Shown here: in pieces, positions 36,359-47,082 of the stretch
How the letters are laid out: each line of letters starts with the position of its first letter
How positions within the stretch are numbered: position 1 is the first letter of the stretch
Source: Acidobacteriota bacterium
GTDB lineage: Bacteria > Acidobacteriota > Terriglobia > Acidiferrales > UBA7541
Length of the DNA stretch: 64,000 nt
Assembly (NCBI GenBank): GCA_013287135.1
Contig: JABDEK010000006.1
Coordinates: forward strand, 17,202-81,201
Reading direction: 5' to 3'
Translations under genes and position numbers: made by a program
Notes under the pieces: generated by a model
Told to the model about the DNA's origin: nothing
Databases searched by the model: none
What the model saw: the letters and a program-made list of their open reading frames with translations, nothing else

Positions 36359-36826
36359 ATGCCACACTGTACGAAGTGCGGGGCTAATGTCGCGGACAAT
36401 ACTGCGTTCTGTCCGAGTTGCGGCGCGACGCAAGGAGGCGCACCGACTTCCGCTCCGGCCGCCTCGTCGCAATCCGGGTTGGCTGAAAATGTGGCGGGGC
36501 TGCTGTGCTACGTCCTGGGCTGGATTACTGGTTTGATTTTTTTCCTTACGGACAAGCGACCGTTCGTTCGCTTCCACGCGGCTCAATCGATTGTTGTCTT
36601 CGGCGCCTTGATGATTATACGCATCGCCATCGGCATGATGTTTGTTACGGGTGGTCTCATGGGGGTCGGAGCGGGATTCTCGCTCGGGGTGATGCTTTAC
36701 TGGCTGATTTCTGTGGTGGGTCTGATTTTGTGGATTCTGTTGATGGTCAAGGCGTATCAAGGTGAACGTTATCGCCTGCCGATTGCTGCGGAGTTCGCCG
36801 ATAAACTGGTGGGGAAATCGATATAG
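36359..36826 (+). CDS. Zinc-ribbon plus DUF4870-like membrane protein
   Basis: 'CTKCGANVADNTAFCPSCGA' followed by TM helices 'LLCYVLGWITGLIFFLTDKRPFVRFHAAQSIVVFG'. The ORF track starts at 36278; ATG at 36359 is preferred. Confidence 0.85.
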   Translation: MPHCTKCGANVADNTAFCPSCGATQGGAPTSAPAASSQSGLAENVAGLLCYVLGWITGLIFFLTDKRPFVRFHAAQSIVVFGALMIIRIAIGMMFVTGGLMGVGAGFSLGVMLYWLISVVGLILWILLMVKAYQGERYRLPIAAEFADKLVGKSI

Positions 36827-37018
36827 CAATCTGCACGGTTGCTTCGGACAGTTCCTCCTGGTGCCGAACACGCTTGGAACTTACTCTCATCCCGCTCCGC
36901 GTGTGCTGCGACCTTCTCTCGTGCGCCTTAGCTCTTGACATCCGGCGGTCCAGCGTCCATCTTTATTGGCTTTCCTTTGCATGGTGGAAAATGCGTACGT
37001 GTATCGCGGGAGACATGA

Positions 37019-37978
37019 GTGAAGCTTCGCCTTTGCTTTCATGACAGGTGTTTCGATGGAGCAGCATCGGCTGCGGTCTTTACGCGTTTCTATCGCGAGC
37101 GTATTCATCCCGAAGCGCAAATTTTTTATACGGGGATGACCCACAAAGCCTCGCATCCCTTCGAGGATGGAATTTTTGACGGCGACGAAAATGCTATTGT
37201 GGACTTCAAGTATTCCAGCTCTCCGCTGCTCACATGGTGGTTCGACCATCATCAGAGCGCGTTTCTCACGCCACAGGATGCCGAACATTTTCGTCGCGAC
37301 CGGTCCGGCAAAAAGTTCTACGACCCGGAGTACAAGTCCTGCACCAAATTTTTGGCCACCATTGCTTCCGAGAAATTCGGATTTAACGCTGAGCCGCTTT
37401 CTGAGCTGATCCATTGGGGAAATATTATTGATGGCGCGCAATTCGCGACTCCCGAAATTGCGGTGGGGCTGGCGGAGCCGGCTATGCAGCTCGCGCTGGT
37501 AATTGAAGCGGCGCCTGAAGCAGACCTGGTGCCGAAATTAATTCCTTATATGGCCACGCTTTCTCTAGCCGAGATGGTGGAATTGCCGATGGTGCAGAAG
37601 CATCTGGGCAACTTGCTTGAGCGGCATCGACGATCACTGGATATTTTGCGTGATCGGACGGATTCGCGCGACGGCGTGATTTACTTCGACGTCAGCGACC
37701 TAGACCTGGAAGGCTACAACAAGTTCATTCCTTATTTCTTGTATCCGGATGCTGTGTACTCGGTAGGCGTGAGTGCGTCGCCGATGCGAACGAAGGTTTC
37801 TGTGGGGACAAGTCCGTGGAAAGAAATCGCGGCGGATGTGAATCTGGCGTCGCTGTGTGAAAAGTATGGCGGCGGGGGACATGCGCGCGTGGCGGCGATA
37901 TCGTTGGGCCCAGGTGATCTTGTTCGTGCGAGGCAAGTAGCGCGGGAGATTGCGGCCACTCTCCGCCATTCAAAGTGA
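37019..37978 (+). CDS. DHH-superfamily phosphoesterase-like protein
   Basis: 'FHDRCFDGAASAAVF', 'WWFDHHQSAF', C-terminal 'GGGGHARVAAISLG' (DHHA1-like). GTG start. Confidence 0.85.
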   Translation: MKLRLCFHDRCFDGAASAAVFTRFYRERIHPEAQIFYTGMTHKASHPFEDGIFDGDENAIVDFKYSSSPLLTWWFDHHQSAFLTPQDAEHFRRDRSGKKFYDPEYKSCTKFLATIASEKFGFNAEPLSELIHWGNIIDGAQFATPEIAVGLAEPAMQLALVIEAAPEADLVPKLIPYMATLSLAEMVELPMVQKHLGNLLERHRRSLDILRDRTDSRDGVIYFDVSDLDLEGYNKFIPYFLYPDAVYSVGVSASPMRTKVSVGTSPWKEIAADVNLASLCEKYGGGGHARVAAISLGPGDLVRARQVAREIAATLRHSK

Positions 37979-38032
37979 ATCGGCGTTCGTTGGGTACCGG
38001 ATTTTATCGTGTTACACTATTTATCCTTTGCT

Positions 38033-38104
<72 letters not shown>

Positions 38105-38497
38105 CTCTTTTCTTTCAATAGGTTATGACGATTTTATGGGCGGCGCTTCTACGCTACTGTAGCGGGAAGTGTAGCGGGTAGGCGTCGAAATCGTGGCTCT
38201 TTGCCTGTTTAGCTGCACGCCGGATGGTGCCAGCCCTACACTCCGCGCGGACCCTACCGGCGACTACAAGCCCCAACTCCTGCCCCAGTGTTTTTCACAG
38301 AACGCATTTCAATTTCTGGCAGGGAACTAGGCTTAGGCCTGGGATGGGACCCGTTCACAACGCGATTGGGTCCCCCGCGTGGGGATTAGATTTTTGAAAT
38401 TTGGGATATGTCGTTCTGAAATAAGGCTCGGCCGAGTATAGCGAACCTTGCTAAGACTGCTTGCGGAACCATGCAGCTCCTTCCTGAACCAAGCAGC

Positions 38498-41347
38498 TCA
38501 CTTCAATTTAACGTACTCGGCTTTCGTAGCAATTAGGATGGGAATGTCAGGGTCGGCGTCCTTCCAGAGCGTGAGGAAATCCTGATACGCCGACTTGGCC
38601 TTGGCGGTGTCCCCCTGGATGGCAAAGGCGTGCGCGAGACCAAGATGCGCCAGTGCGCCGATGGGCTCGTTCTGCACAATGCCGCGATGGTCGAGGATTT
38701 TCTGGAACTCGGCAGCGGCTTCGCGGCCCTGATGGGCGGCTAGATAGGCTTCTCCGCGGACATAGACAGGATACAGGGAAGTCCAGCCGTAACTACTGTA
38801 AGTCGTCCGTCCTAGCTCATACGGAAGGGCGGCTCTGAGAGTCTCTAGGGCTTCAGAAGCATTTCCCTTGCTGACCGCAAGCTTTGCGCGGAGGGTTGGC
38901 AGGTAATTGAATTGTACGATTGTGGCTTCCGGGAACCTCTGGCCCAAATCGTCGGTAAGATTTTGCGCTAGCTTGTCGTCTCCGGCATAGGCCCACGCAA
39001 GCGCGGAAGCATACTGCAGGTCGTGGCCTGCCGGATGCTTCATTGGCAAAACGGCACGCCGTCTTGCGTCGTCTGCGTTGCCGAACAAGGCTTCCCGGAG
39101 AGCTGAAAGGGCGGAGTAGGTTGCAGCCGCTTCCTGGTATCCAGCCCGTTCGGCAGAATCCACTGCCTGACGGGAAAACTCTCGCGCCTTCCTAAGCCGC
39201 CCGGAATAGGCGGCGGTGTCGGCCTCGTTCGCCAACAAGGTGGCTTCTAGCCCCGGCTTGCCCGCCGACGCTGCCACCTGCTGCGCCATCCCTGCTGAAT
39301 CGTTCTGCAAAAAGGCAATCTGATACAACGTAAGTTGGAAGTAAGAGCTTTTCAGTTTGCGTTCGAGAGCTTCCTCATATGTGGCCTTCGCCTCATCGAT
39401 GCGATTCAGGGAGATGTAGTCACTTATCGGGACGTAGTACGAGGGGGAAAAGTTCGGACTCAAGCGGACGGCCTCTCTGCCGTGTTCCACCGCTTTTTCA
39501 TATTGTGCTGTATCCGGGTAGATTGCCCCCGCTAGGTAAATATGCGGGAGCGCTGCGCGGGGATAAGCTTGTATCCAAAGCTGGAGGGCTTCTTCGGCCT
39601 TTTCCATGTTCCCGGTGACCACCTTATGGAAGCGAGCCGTGATGAAGTGCTTCTCAGGTTCGCTCGTTCGGTCGCGCAGTTCGTAAGCCTTGCGGGTACA
39701 CTCAACATCCATACTGAGTTCACCCATATTGTTAAACGCGAGGCCCAGCCATGTGTAGGCTAGTGCGAAATTTGGGTCGAGTTCGATGGCTTGCTTATAA
39801 AACGGAACAGCCGCAGCATCCCCGGCCGTCATATGAACTTGAAAACCCGAACTGAAGGCTTTTAGGGCTTCGAGCGACGGCGTAGTGGCCTGCTCCAGAG
39901 GGGTATCAAACCTCTGCACCGTGCTCAGCGACTCTCCCAGCTTGCTTCGAATTTCCGAAGCTGTTTCTCCCAGAGCATCGAGCACATGGTTCTTGTCACT
40001 GGCCTGTCCTTCCGTGCTCGCCAAAGATTCCCCGTTTGAGCAGTTCACCGCCTTGAGGGTCAGAAGATATGGCGTGCCAATCTGCGTTATCGAACCGTCC
40101 AGAACAGCAGCGCTGCCCGTCCGCTGGCAGAGTTCCCGCGCAATCTCCGGCGTTAGCTTCGCGTCCGGCCTCTGGCCCATCATCTGCAGGGTTTGCTGGA
40201 TTTGCTGGTCAGAGATAATGCTCAGGAAGGGTGACTGTTCCAGTTGAACGGAAAGTCCTTGCCGCAGCGTGCCGTCGAACACCGCGTCGCCCGTCTTATT
40301 CGTGAAATCAGCGAGGACAATGGTGTCCTTGTCCGTCAGCGCGTGCGCCTTGCGGGAGAAAAACAGCCAACCGCCCACGGCTAATCCGATGATCAGAATT
40401 GTTCCACCAGCGACGACCGCCCATCGAATGGATTTGCGGGCGGGCTTCGACTCGGCTTGCCCTATCGTGGCGGCTGAACGGGTCGTATCCGAATCTCGCT
40501 TCAGCCGCTGCAAATCCGTGCGAATTTCAGCGGCGCTCTGGCATCGCAGCTTCCGGTCTTTCTCCAGCGCCTTATTGACGATTTCTTCTAACTTTTGCGG
40601 AGCGTCGGGGTTTAGTCGAACTGGTGGCACGGGCGCTCGTTCCAGAATAGCGTTCGCGATGACACCTGAAGTCTCGCCCCGGAAAGGCAGAACCCCGGTC
40701 ACCATCTCGTAGAGCACCACACCAAAGGAAAACAAGTCCGTGCGTGCATCTAGCTCTTCGCCCCGCACCTGCTCGGGCGACATGTACGAGATGGTGCCAA
40801 TCGCCGTACCGAGCCGAGTGAGTTGTTCTAGTTCGCTGGCCGTGGGCATCGCCGAAACATTTAAGGCACCGCGTCCAGGTGACAGCTTCGCCAGACCAAA
40901 ATCCAAAACTTTGGCGTGTCCGCGCTCGGTGACAAAAATGTTGGCAGGCTTGATGTCGCGGTGGACGATTCCTTTCGCGTGGGCGGCGTCGAGGGCGTCG
41001 GCAATCTCAATCGCCAGACCAATCAAAACATCCGTCTCAATTGGCTTTCCGCCGATACGGTGCTTCAACGTGATCCCGTCCAGGAACTCCATAACGATGA
41101 ATGCTTGGCCGTTCTGCTCATCGATCTCATGAATTGTGCAGATGTTCGGATGATTCAGCGCGGAAGCAGATTTGGCCTCCCGCTGGAAGCGGCTCAGTGC
41201 CTGAGGGTCTCTGGCTAAATCATCGGGTAGGAATTTGAGGGCGACGAAGCGGCTGAGTTTGGTGTCCTCGGCTTTGTAGACGACACCCATGCCGCCGCCA
41301 CCAAGTTTCTCGATGATGCGGTAATGCGAGATGGTTTGGCCAATCAT
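38498..41347 (-). CDS. Serine/threonine protein kinase with C-terminal TPR-type repeats
   Basis: '[40 protein letters not shown]', '[27 protein letters not shown]'; C-terminal half with TPR-like helices ([31 protein letters not shown]). ORF track start 41365. Confidence 0.92.
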   Translation of the reverse strand: MIGQTISHYRIIEKLGGGGMGVVYKAEDTKLSRFVALKFLPDDLARDPQALSRFQREAKSASALNHPNICTIHEIDEQNGQAFIVMEFLDGITLKHRIGGKPIETDVLIGLAIEIADALDAAHAKGIVHRDIKPANIFVTERGHAKVLDFGLAKLSPGRGALNVSAMPTASELEQLTRLGTAIGTISYMSPEQVRGEELDARTDLFSFGVVLYEMVTGVLPFRGETSGVIANAILERAPVPPVRLNPDAPQKLEEIVNKALEKDRKLRCQSAAEIRTDLQRLKRDSDTTRSAATIGQAESKPARKSIRWAVVAGGTILIIGLAVGGWLFFSRKAHALTDKDTIVLADFTNKTGDAVFDGTLRQGLSVQLEQSPFLSIISDQQIQQTLQMMGQRPDAKLTPEIARELCQRTGSAAVLDGSITQIGTPYLLTLKAVNCSNGESLASTEGQASDKNHVLDALGETASEIRSKLGESLSTVQRFDTPLEQATTPSLEALKAFSSGFQVHMTAGDAAAVPFYKQAIELDPNFALAYTWLGLAFNNMGELSMDVECTRKAYELRDRTSEPEKHFITARFHKVVTGNMEKAEEALQLWIQAYPRAALPHIYLAGAIYPDTAQYEKAVEHGREAVRLSPNFSPSYYVPISDYISLNRIDEAKATYEEALERKLKSSYFQLTLYQIAFLQNDSAGMAQQVAASAGKPGLEATLLANEADTAAYSGRLRKAREFSRQAVDSAERAGYQEAAATYSALSALREALFGNADDARRRAVLPMKHPAGHDLQYASALAWAYAGDDKLAQNLTDDLGQRFPEATIVQFNYLPTLRAKLAVSKGNASEALETLRAALPYELGRTTYSSYGWTSLYPVYVRGEAYLAAHQGREAAAEFQKILDHRGIVQNEPIGALAHLGLAHAFAIQGDTAKAKSAYQDFLTLWKDADPDIPILIATKAEYVKLK

Positions 41348-41473
41348 GGGCGAGAACTGGCGCAATCTTAGGTTCCGCGGTCAACCAAGTCAACGCGTAG
41401 CAGTGACGCGTAGCAGTGACTCTGAAGCTAAGCGCGAGAGCTCTCTTTGGAAATCTTTCTCTCGCACCAGGAT

Positions 41474-42624
41474 TCACGAGTTAGTTTGTACTTCTACAAA
41501 TCGCAAAATAGGAGCGACAAACCATTCCCACGGAGCCGCCGCTGCTCGCCACAGAGCAAATACTACAAAGCTCGCCCCGGCTATCCAGAACGTATTATTT
41601 TTAATTCGGTCAAAAGTATCAGAGACTGGCGCTGTACAAAGCATGAAACCCCACAGCCAGTAGGCCCAATGCTGCGATACGCCGGGAAAGCCAGAGTGAT
41701 AGCTCGTGAACTCCTCCGCGAATGCAGACCAGCCGAGTAAGAAATATGTTTGGCACAATAACCAGAGGAAATTGACTAGAATCATTGAATTGCTCGGCTT
41801 GGACACCGCCTCTCTGCGCGCGAAAAGAAATCCGTTCACGGGCGAAATCAGTTTTCTCCAAAGAAGATGAAAAATTAATGCGAACAAGAGCAAGCCAAAA
41901 TAGAAACCCATTGTGTTAAAACCTCGCCTTGTTAGAAAGGCAACGAAAAAGTAAAACGGTAATAGCAGAACCACAGCGCTGATGAGATACGCCGCGTCAC
42001 GCGGCATTCTTAGTCTCCAATAATCGCGCAGAAGCTCCCTAACTTCCCCGAACAGGCTTGTGGAAGGCTCTGCCAGAACCTTCTCGAATTCCCGCATCGC
42101 GCGTTCGATTTCTTCCTTGGTGTATTTCTTGCGTGTTGGTTGATGCTCGGTGGGACTTGTCGGTTCGTTGGGCAATTCCGGTGTCATTGCTACACCGCCC
42201 AGCGACCGAGCGTTAGCCGAAGCTAACACCAAAGCAAATAGCATAAGTGGAATACCCACCAGGATGTTGTATCTAGCTGGACTGAGCAACCCGGCAAAAA
42301 CCGCAATCCCGCCTATCAGATAGAAGGCTGCACAAATCCAGCGATTTTGCGGCCTGAGATGCCGTGATAAAACGAAAAGGATAAAAGCAATCACGGCCCA
42401 AGTGAACACCGGAAGAGTGAGCGGACTGAAGGAGTAAACACCTGCAAGGGCACCAACGAACATGTTTAGCGCGAAACTAGCGGCATAAGCTGCCCCAAGC
42501 GCCAAAATAAAAGCGACTGGATTACGCCAATTCGGATGTTCGCGTTCTACCCACTTCACCAAACCGAAAAGAATCAGCCCCCCCCCACAAAAATGATTGC
42601 GCCGACTTCAAGTAGGAGAGGCAT
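41474..42624 (-). CDS. Multi-TM membrane protein of unknown function; frame interrupted at a G9 tract near the N-terminus
   Basis: ORF track 41474-42562 has only a TTG start. ATG at 42624 gives MPLLLEVGAIIFVGGG then TGA; a one-base change in the G9 run joins it to LILFGLVKWVEREHPNWRNP... as one protein. Confidence 0.6.
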
Positions 42625-42677
42625 CGTCTCGAAGCCACTATTTCCATTCTCAGAGATTACACATACTAAGCTTGCCA

Positions 42678-42690
42678 ACACTTATAGTGT
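42678..42690. promoter_or_regulatory. Palindrome ACACTTATAGTGT in a divergent intergenic region
   Basis: Perfect 5-bp arms around TAT, between the membrane gene (minus) and the HTH gene (plus). Confidence 0.4.
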
Positions 42691-42726
42691 GTAGACTCAT
42701 CGTGGTCAAGCGCCAATCATGGCGCA

Positions 42727-42948
42727 GTGCCGCCCTCTGACCCACGCAGACTATTTGGGAATCGTCTCCGCGAGCTGCGATTGCAGCGGAAGTTCTCACA
42801 GGAAAAGCTAGCGGAGCTGGCCGATTTACACCGCAACTACGTGGGCGGAGTGGAGCGTGGCGAACGGAACGTAAGTCTCCTCAATATCGTAAAATTGGCA
42901 CGCGGCCTAAAGGTCAGGCCCAGCGAACTCATCGAACCAATACGTTGA
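42727..42948 (+). CDS. XRE-type HTH transcriptional regulator
   Basis: 'FGNRLRELRLQRKFSQEKLAELADLHRNYVGGVERGERNVSLLNIVKLARGLKVRPSELI'. Confidence 0.88.
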   Translation: MPPSDPRRLFGNRLRELRLQRKFSQEKLAELADLHRNYVGGVERGERNVSLLNIVKLARGLKVRPSELIEPIR

Positions 42949-43132
42949 GCGTTGTTGACAATGCAGTATTGTTTCGTGCCGACGAATACTCGCGTACATG
43001 TTCGTTGTATCCGGCGGCGCTCTAGACTGTGGGCGATGTTGAATTAGCTCTGAAATCCGAGCGAGAGAAACAACGAGCGGCCATGTGGGAATTCACACAC
43101 ACAAAAGAAAAAACATGCCTGAAGAACTCGAA

Positions 43133-43546
43133 CTATTGGAAGTAACCCTTAACCCGTGCCTTGGCAAGTAAACCGTCGAAGTGGTCAGAATCCATCCAAG
43201 GTGCCCGCTCGCCAAACTTTATTTTTGATTCCTCTAAATGCCAATAAGGCATCCATACTTTCAGGCTTTTATCATCTGTATTTTCCAAGACAATCAAAAA
43301 TGGATAGAACCTAACCATTTTCCCTTCGTTTTCCCATGTCTCTGTTTCATGAAAGGCATCTAAAACCTTGAAACATTTGCCCCCGGCTCCGAAAGCAAAT
43401 GGGGGAATCAACAATAGTTCATTGCTTTCTCCGCACTGGCATGTCGGAATGGACGTTGGGAAACCCAACAGTTCGTTAAATAAGAGTTCAGATGAGCGGG
43501 TTCGCTTGTCGCATCTTGAACAGTTGTAATACCGTTCGGTCGTCAT
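43133..43546 (-). CDS. Hypothetical protein with N-terminal zinc-ribbon-like Cys pairs
   Basis: 'YYNCSRCDKRTRSSELLFNELLGFPTSIPTCQCGESNELLLIPPFAF'; 137 aa. Confidence 0.6.
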   Translation of the reverse strand: MTTERYYNCSRCDKRTRSSELLFNELLGFPTSIPTCQCGESNELLLIPPFAFGAGGKCFKVLDAFHETETWENEGKMVRFYPFLIVLENTDDKSLKVWMPYWHLEESKIKFGERAPWMDSDHFDGLLAKARVKGYFQ

Positions 43547-43666
43547 TTATTCCTCGCCTGTGACGACAATTCGATTCGTTTTGAAATTTACGGCAGGCTT
43601 TAAGCTGCTAGCTGCATCCGTTTGACTTAACATTTCGTAAGTGACCACTTTAACTAGGCGGACTGG

Positions 43667-43918
43667 CTAATGTGGTTTATGTTGACCATATCGGTTGGCG
43701 GTCGTTGGATTTTTATAGTGACCATTTTTGTGGTGTGAGTTTGTCGCTCCCGCGTAATGACCACCGTGCGAAGTTGTGTGGTGCCCGCCACCGTAATATG
43801 GATGTGAACTACTGCCACGATGCGAGCCGCTATGCTGGGCGAATGCGGGACTGCACAAAGACATGAAGCAAAGAGCTAAGAGTAGGATGTACTTTTTCAA
43901 ATTTTCACCCTCTACCAT
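43667..43918 (-). CDS. Small secreted His/Gly/Ser/Tyr-rich protein
   Basis: Signal peptide 'KKYILLLALCFMSLCSPAFAQ' then 'HSGSHRGSSSHPYYGGGHHTTSHGGHYAGATNSHHKNGHYKNP'. Confidence 0.65.
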   Translation of the reverse strand: MVEGENLKKYILLLALCFMSLCSPAFAQHSGSHRGSSSHPYYGGGHHTTSHGGHYAGATNSHHKNGHYKNPTTANRYGQHKPH

Positions 43919-43958
43919 GAGCTACTGTAAAACTGGCTGCCTGTGAAATTTCGATTGG

Positions 43959-44804
43959 TCAAGTGTTACGTTTCCTTGAATGAAAGCTGTAACGGGCGTT
44001 CCCTTCGGAATTAATCGTGTCCTTTCCGTGTACTAGCAAGAACAACGCAGAACCTCCAAACGTGAATAGCGCGGTTACGGCCATAGCGCCGACCATTTTG
44101 CCAGTATTGCTTCCCCCTTGGGACTGCTTAACAGCCCGAAGCAAAACCTTTTCGCCGTCCGCCAATCGAACTTTATCTATATTCATATTTACGTGACCTG
44201 CACGGCCCATTCGACGTTTATGCTCAGCATCAGTAACAGTCGCCCACGCGGTCGAGCCCCGAGGTATGACGATGTAGCCATTCACAATGACTTCATCAGC
44301 AACTTCAAATTCGACTGTTTGCCCCGTCACCGCATCCGCCGACGAAACATTTTCGTCGAGCACAATATGAACGGGTGTTCCATCCTCAAGTAAGAATCCC
44401 TTGGGTATCTCCCCATTGGCAACCGGCGGGGTCACCTCCGAGGATGGCGTCGCCACTGTTCCGGCAGATTTCGGTGGTGTGGGCGCAGGCAAAGTCGGAG
44501 ACGATGCGATAGCAGATGTCGAAGCTGCGGGTTTACAAGCCTTGCCAAGAACTGCGGTTTCGTTGGGGCCTAACGTGCTTCCCGTGGTCTTCATATCTCT
44601 ACATTCTAAGTTTTGCGGGGTTTGTTGTTCCTGCTGGGGCGAAGCAATAAGGAGTGTCGCCATGAGGATGACGAATATCGGTGAATTCAAAAGACCCTCC
44701 AGTCTGGGTTGGGGGGACTCAGATTGTGCTGAGAGTAAACTATCGGATAACGTATATGTCAAGTCTATATGATTCACTTCTGCCCCGTACCGAAAGAAGG
44801 TCAA
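43959..44804 (-). CDS. Conserved hypothetical, exported
   Basis: Signal-like segment 'LNSPIFVILMATLLIASPQQ' and a beta-rich domain 'LLEDGTPVHIVLDENVSSADAVTGQTVEFEVADEVIVNGYIVIPRGSTAWATV'. N-terminus uncertain. Confidence 0.6.
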   Translation of the reverse strand: MTFFRYGAEVNHIDLTYTLSDSLLSAQSESPQPRLEGLLNSPIFVILMATLLIASPQQEQQTPQNLECRDMKTTGSTLGPNETAVLGKACKPAASTSAIASSPTLPAPTPPKSAGTVATPSSEVTPPVANGEIPKGFLLEDGTPVHIVLDENVSSADAVTGQTVEFEVADEVIVNGYIVIPRGSTAWATVTDAEHKRRMGRAGHVNMNIDKVRLADGEKVLLRAVKQSQGGSNTGKMVGAMAVTALFTFGGSALFLLVHGKDTINSEGNARYSFHSRKRNT

Positions 44805-44893
44805 AACCGCTAGGCAATTTGGTTCGTGGTAAATCTTTCAACAGGATTTTCAAAATTCAGAATTCTCTCGGAAAGAGAATAGAGGCTGTGCCG

Positions 44894-45013
44894 CTAGGGA
44901 TCTGGCCACGCTCTTTGTACTATGGCAAAAAGAAATGCGGCGGTCAGGCCAAAGAGAATCCGACCGTTCAACGCTTCCAGGGCACCCAGCATCTGCCAGT
45001 GTGGCGCTAGTCA
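44894..45013 (-). pseudogene. Short remnant resembling the C-terminus of a bacterial ion-channel protein
   Basis: Minus-strand frame reads 'APHWQMLGALEALNGRILFGLTAAFLFAIVQRAWPDP*' with no upstream start; absent from ORF track. Confidence 0.35.
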
Positions 45014-45195
45014 TTCAAAGCCACTTTAACAGCATCACCCACGTCGGCCAGTTTTCGCATTCCTCGGGCTAAGTCCCGATTAGAATCCAGCGATTTGCGA
45101 CCGCGAATGCCAGAAAGTTTCCGGAGGTTAGACCCGCCAGGACCGACGCGTGGACTTCGGATAATTTCAGACAGCGATAGGCAATTTATATCAGG

Positions 45196-45672
45196 CTACT
45201 TGCCGGGTTGCACTGCCTTGCTGTCAAACACGCGATCAATCCTGACAAACCACACACACTCGCTCTTCGCACTGCATGTGTATTGATGCTTCTCATTGCT
45301 TGGAACTTGGGCGTAACCGCCTGGTCCGAGAATTGCCGGCGGCATGCTGAACATCTCGACTTTCAATTCGCCTTTAATCACGATCAACTCTTCGACCGCC
45401 GTATGAAAATGCCACGCGTAGATGCAGCCCTTCTCCATCTTGACCAACACGGCCGAAGGGCCAGTGGAAGGATCCCCCGCTTCGACAGCTGTACTAAGAC
45501 ATGGCAGGTCTGAATGTGAAGCAAAATTTGCGTTCTGCAAAGGGTGAATGATGGCCTCGCGCGGCGAATCGGAGGAGGCGGACGAAGCGATGATAACCAA
45601 CAGTACGCTAACAAAAATCGCACGCAAAATGACTCGCCAGATACGGTCGCGACCTTTCCTTGTCGACTTCAT
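45196..45672 (-). CDS. Cupin-domain exported protein
   Basis: 'MEKGCIYAWHFHTAVEELIVIKGELKVEMF...ILGPGGYAQVPSNEKHQYTC'; ATG at 45672 gives a signal peptide (ORF track start 45774). Confidence 0.8.
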   Translation of the reverse strand: MKSTRKGRDRIWRVILRAIFVSVLLVIIASSASSDSPREAIIHPLQNANFASHSDLPCLSTAVEAGDPSTGPSAVLVKMEKGCIYAWHFHTAVEELIVIKGELKVEMFSMPPAILGPGGYAQVPSNEKHQYTCSAKSECVWFVRIDRVFDSKAVQPGK

Positions 45673-45978
45673 GATGAGCTCCGCTGCGGCCCCTGCTCCC
45701 GCTCTGGACCGTCGACGAGAGAATAACAGAATTTCTCCGCGTCGGATTAGGATGCGTTTTGGCCGTGCGAGCACCCTCGGCTATTTGTCGAACAAAATCT
45801 TCGTGGGAGAGCTTCAACGAGCCATCGATCTTCTGCCCTCTACCGTACAAAGCGAATGTTAATCGCATCCCCTGGCGATTGATTCCTGTGCGACAATCCA
45901 GTTGAACTGGGTAGCTCGCGGATACATTCATATTCAGTGAAATACTGTCCGACCTCTGATTGATTGCGTTACTGCTTC

Positions 45979-46173
45979 TTAACGTCCACCGCGGGAGGGT
46001 TCGGATCGTTCTGGCCTAAACGATTGCCACTCGCGAATTTGGTCGGACACCTCACTCTTCTCTCTCTCGTCTGTGGCATCTTCCCACCGACGCCGAAGCT
46101 CTTCGAGTCGAGCATCGACAAATCCGGCTCGTCCCGATTTGTTCTGTATTTTGTCGCGCTTACCGTATCCCAT
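45979..46173 (-). CDS. Small charged hypothetical protein
   Basis: 64 aa, 'ARLEELRRRWEDATDEREKSEVSDQIREWQSF'; amphipathic helical pattern. Confidence 0.4.
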   Translation of the reverse strand: MGYGKRDKIQNKSGRAGFVDARLEELRRRWEDATDEREKSEVSDQIREWQSFRPERSEPSRGGR

Positions 46174-46485
46174 ATTCAGTGTTCCTCTTTTGATTTTAAG
46201 ATATCGTTAATTCCGACTGCCGCAAATTCTTTGGTTTCATTGAAACAGGTTCCAAGCAGAAAATTCATTTTACATTACAACGCCCATTGAAAGAATCGCA
46301 CGTTGCAAACCTCACATCGAAATGGAACTATCATCAGGAATTTTAACAAGCGTTCACCGACTCCGTGGCGACGCGACCTGGACACTTCTCTGCTTCCACA
46401 CTTAGGGCATGGTCGTTCGATTTTCTCGTCCATTTTCGTTTCTCCTAAATTCAACCCAGCCTATGCTGTGCCCCGTGCGGACTCA

Positions 46486-46737
46486 CTACATGTCTACGAA
46501 TCTCCGGTCTCCGAAAAGTCCAGGTTCGCTCTGCCGCTCGATTGGCGAAAGTTTCCGGTGAACCAACATTAGCTGACTCAGGAAATAGGTAGAGCGATGC
46601 CCATTCTGGCAACTGGCCGGATAGGTTGTTTTGGGAGCGAAGATCTCCTCTTGCCGGCGCGTGTCCAGGCCAATTATCGCAGCTACTGCAAGTTCTTCGC
46701 ACAGGTCACATCTAAAGCTAAGATAGTACGTTGCCAT
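46486..46737 (-). CDS. Small Cys-containing hypothetical protein
   Basis: 'MATYYLSFRCDLCEELAVAAIIG...YPASCQNGHRSTYFLSQLMLVHRKL'; start at internal Met of ORF 46486..46755. Confidence 0.4.
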   Translation of the reverse strand: MATYYLSFRCDLCEELAVAAIIGLDTRRQEEIFAPKTTYPASCQNGHRSTYFLSQLMLVHRKLSPIERQSEPGLFGDRRFVDM

Positions 46738-46811
46738 GCTACTTTGCCTCTGCAACGCGCGCGTGTCTTACGAGAAGCTGTCGAGCCAGGAAATAGAGTT
46801 CCAGTGTCTGG

Positions 46812-47048
46812 CTAACTCTTCCGGTCACGCCTGGGTTCACCGACCGCCTCGCCTTCCAGTTTCAACACACCCAAAGCCGTTAGCGCGTGTAGCATATCCG
46901 AGCGCTCGGCTCCGGAAATATGTTGGTGATCGGAAAAGACGTGCGCGTTGATTGCAAGTTCCGCTGCTATAGCACGAGCCTCAATTTTCTCTGGATCGAC
47001 CTCAAAAACAGCAGTTTGGTACAAAGTCCGCCATTGACTGTCAGCCAT
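46812..47048 (-). CDS. Small helical hypothetical protein (paralogue of 47897-48223)
   Basis: 'WRTLYQTAVFEVDPEKIEARAIAAELAINAHVF' aligns with 'WYRIYTAALLECDSAKLPQRIREAETAIFTRIW'. Confidence 0.6.
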   Translation of the reverse strand: MADSQWRTLYQTAVFEVDPEKIEARAIAAELAINAHVFSDHQHISGAERSDMLHALTALGVLKLEGEAVGEPRRDRKS

Positions 47049-47082
47049 CCCTGGGAAGCTCCTTGATTCGGGGTTTCAAAAG

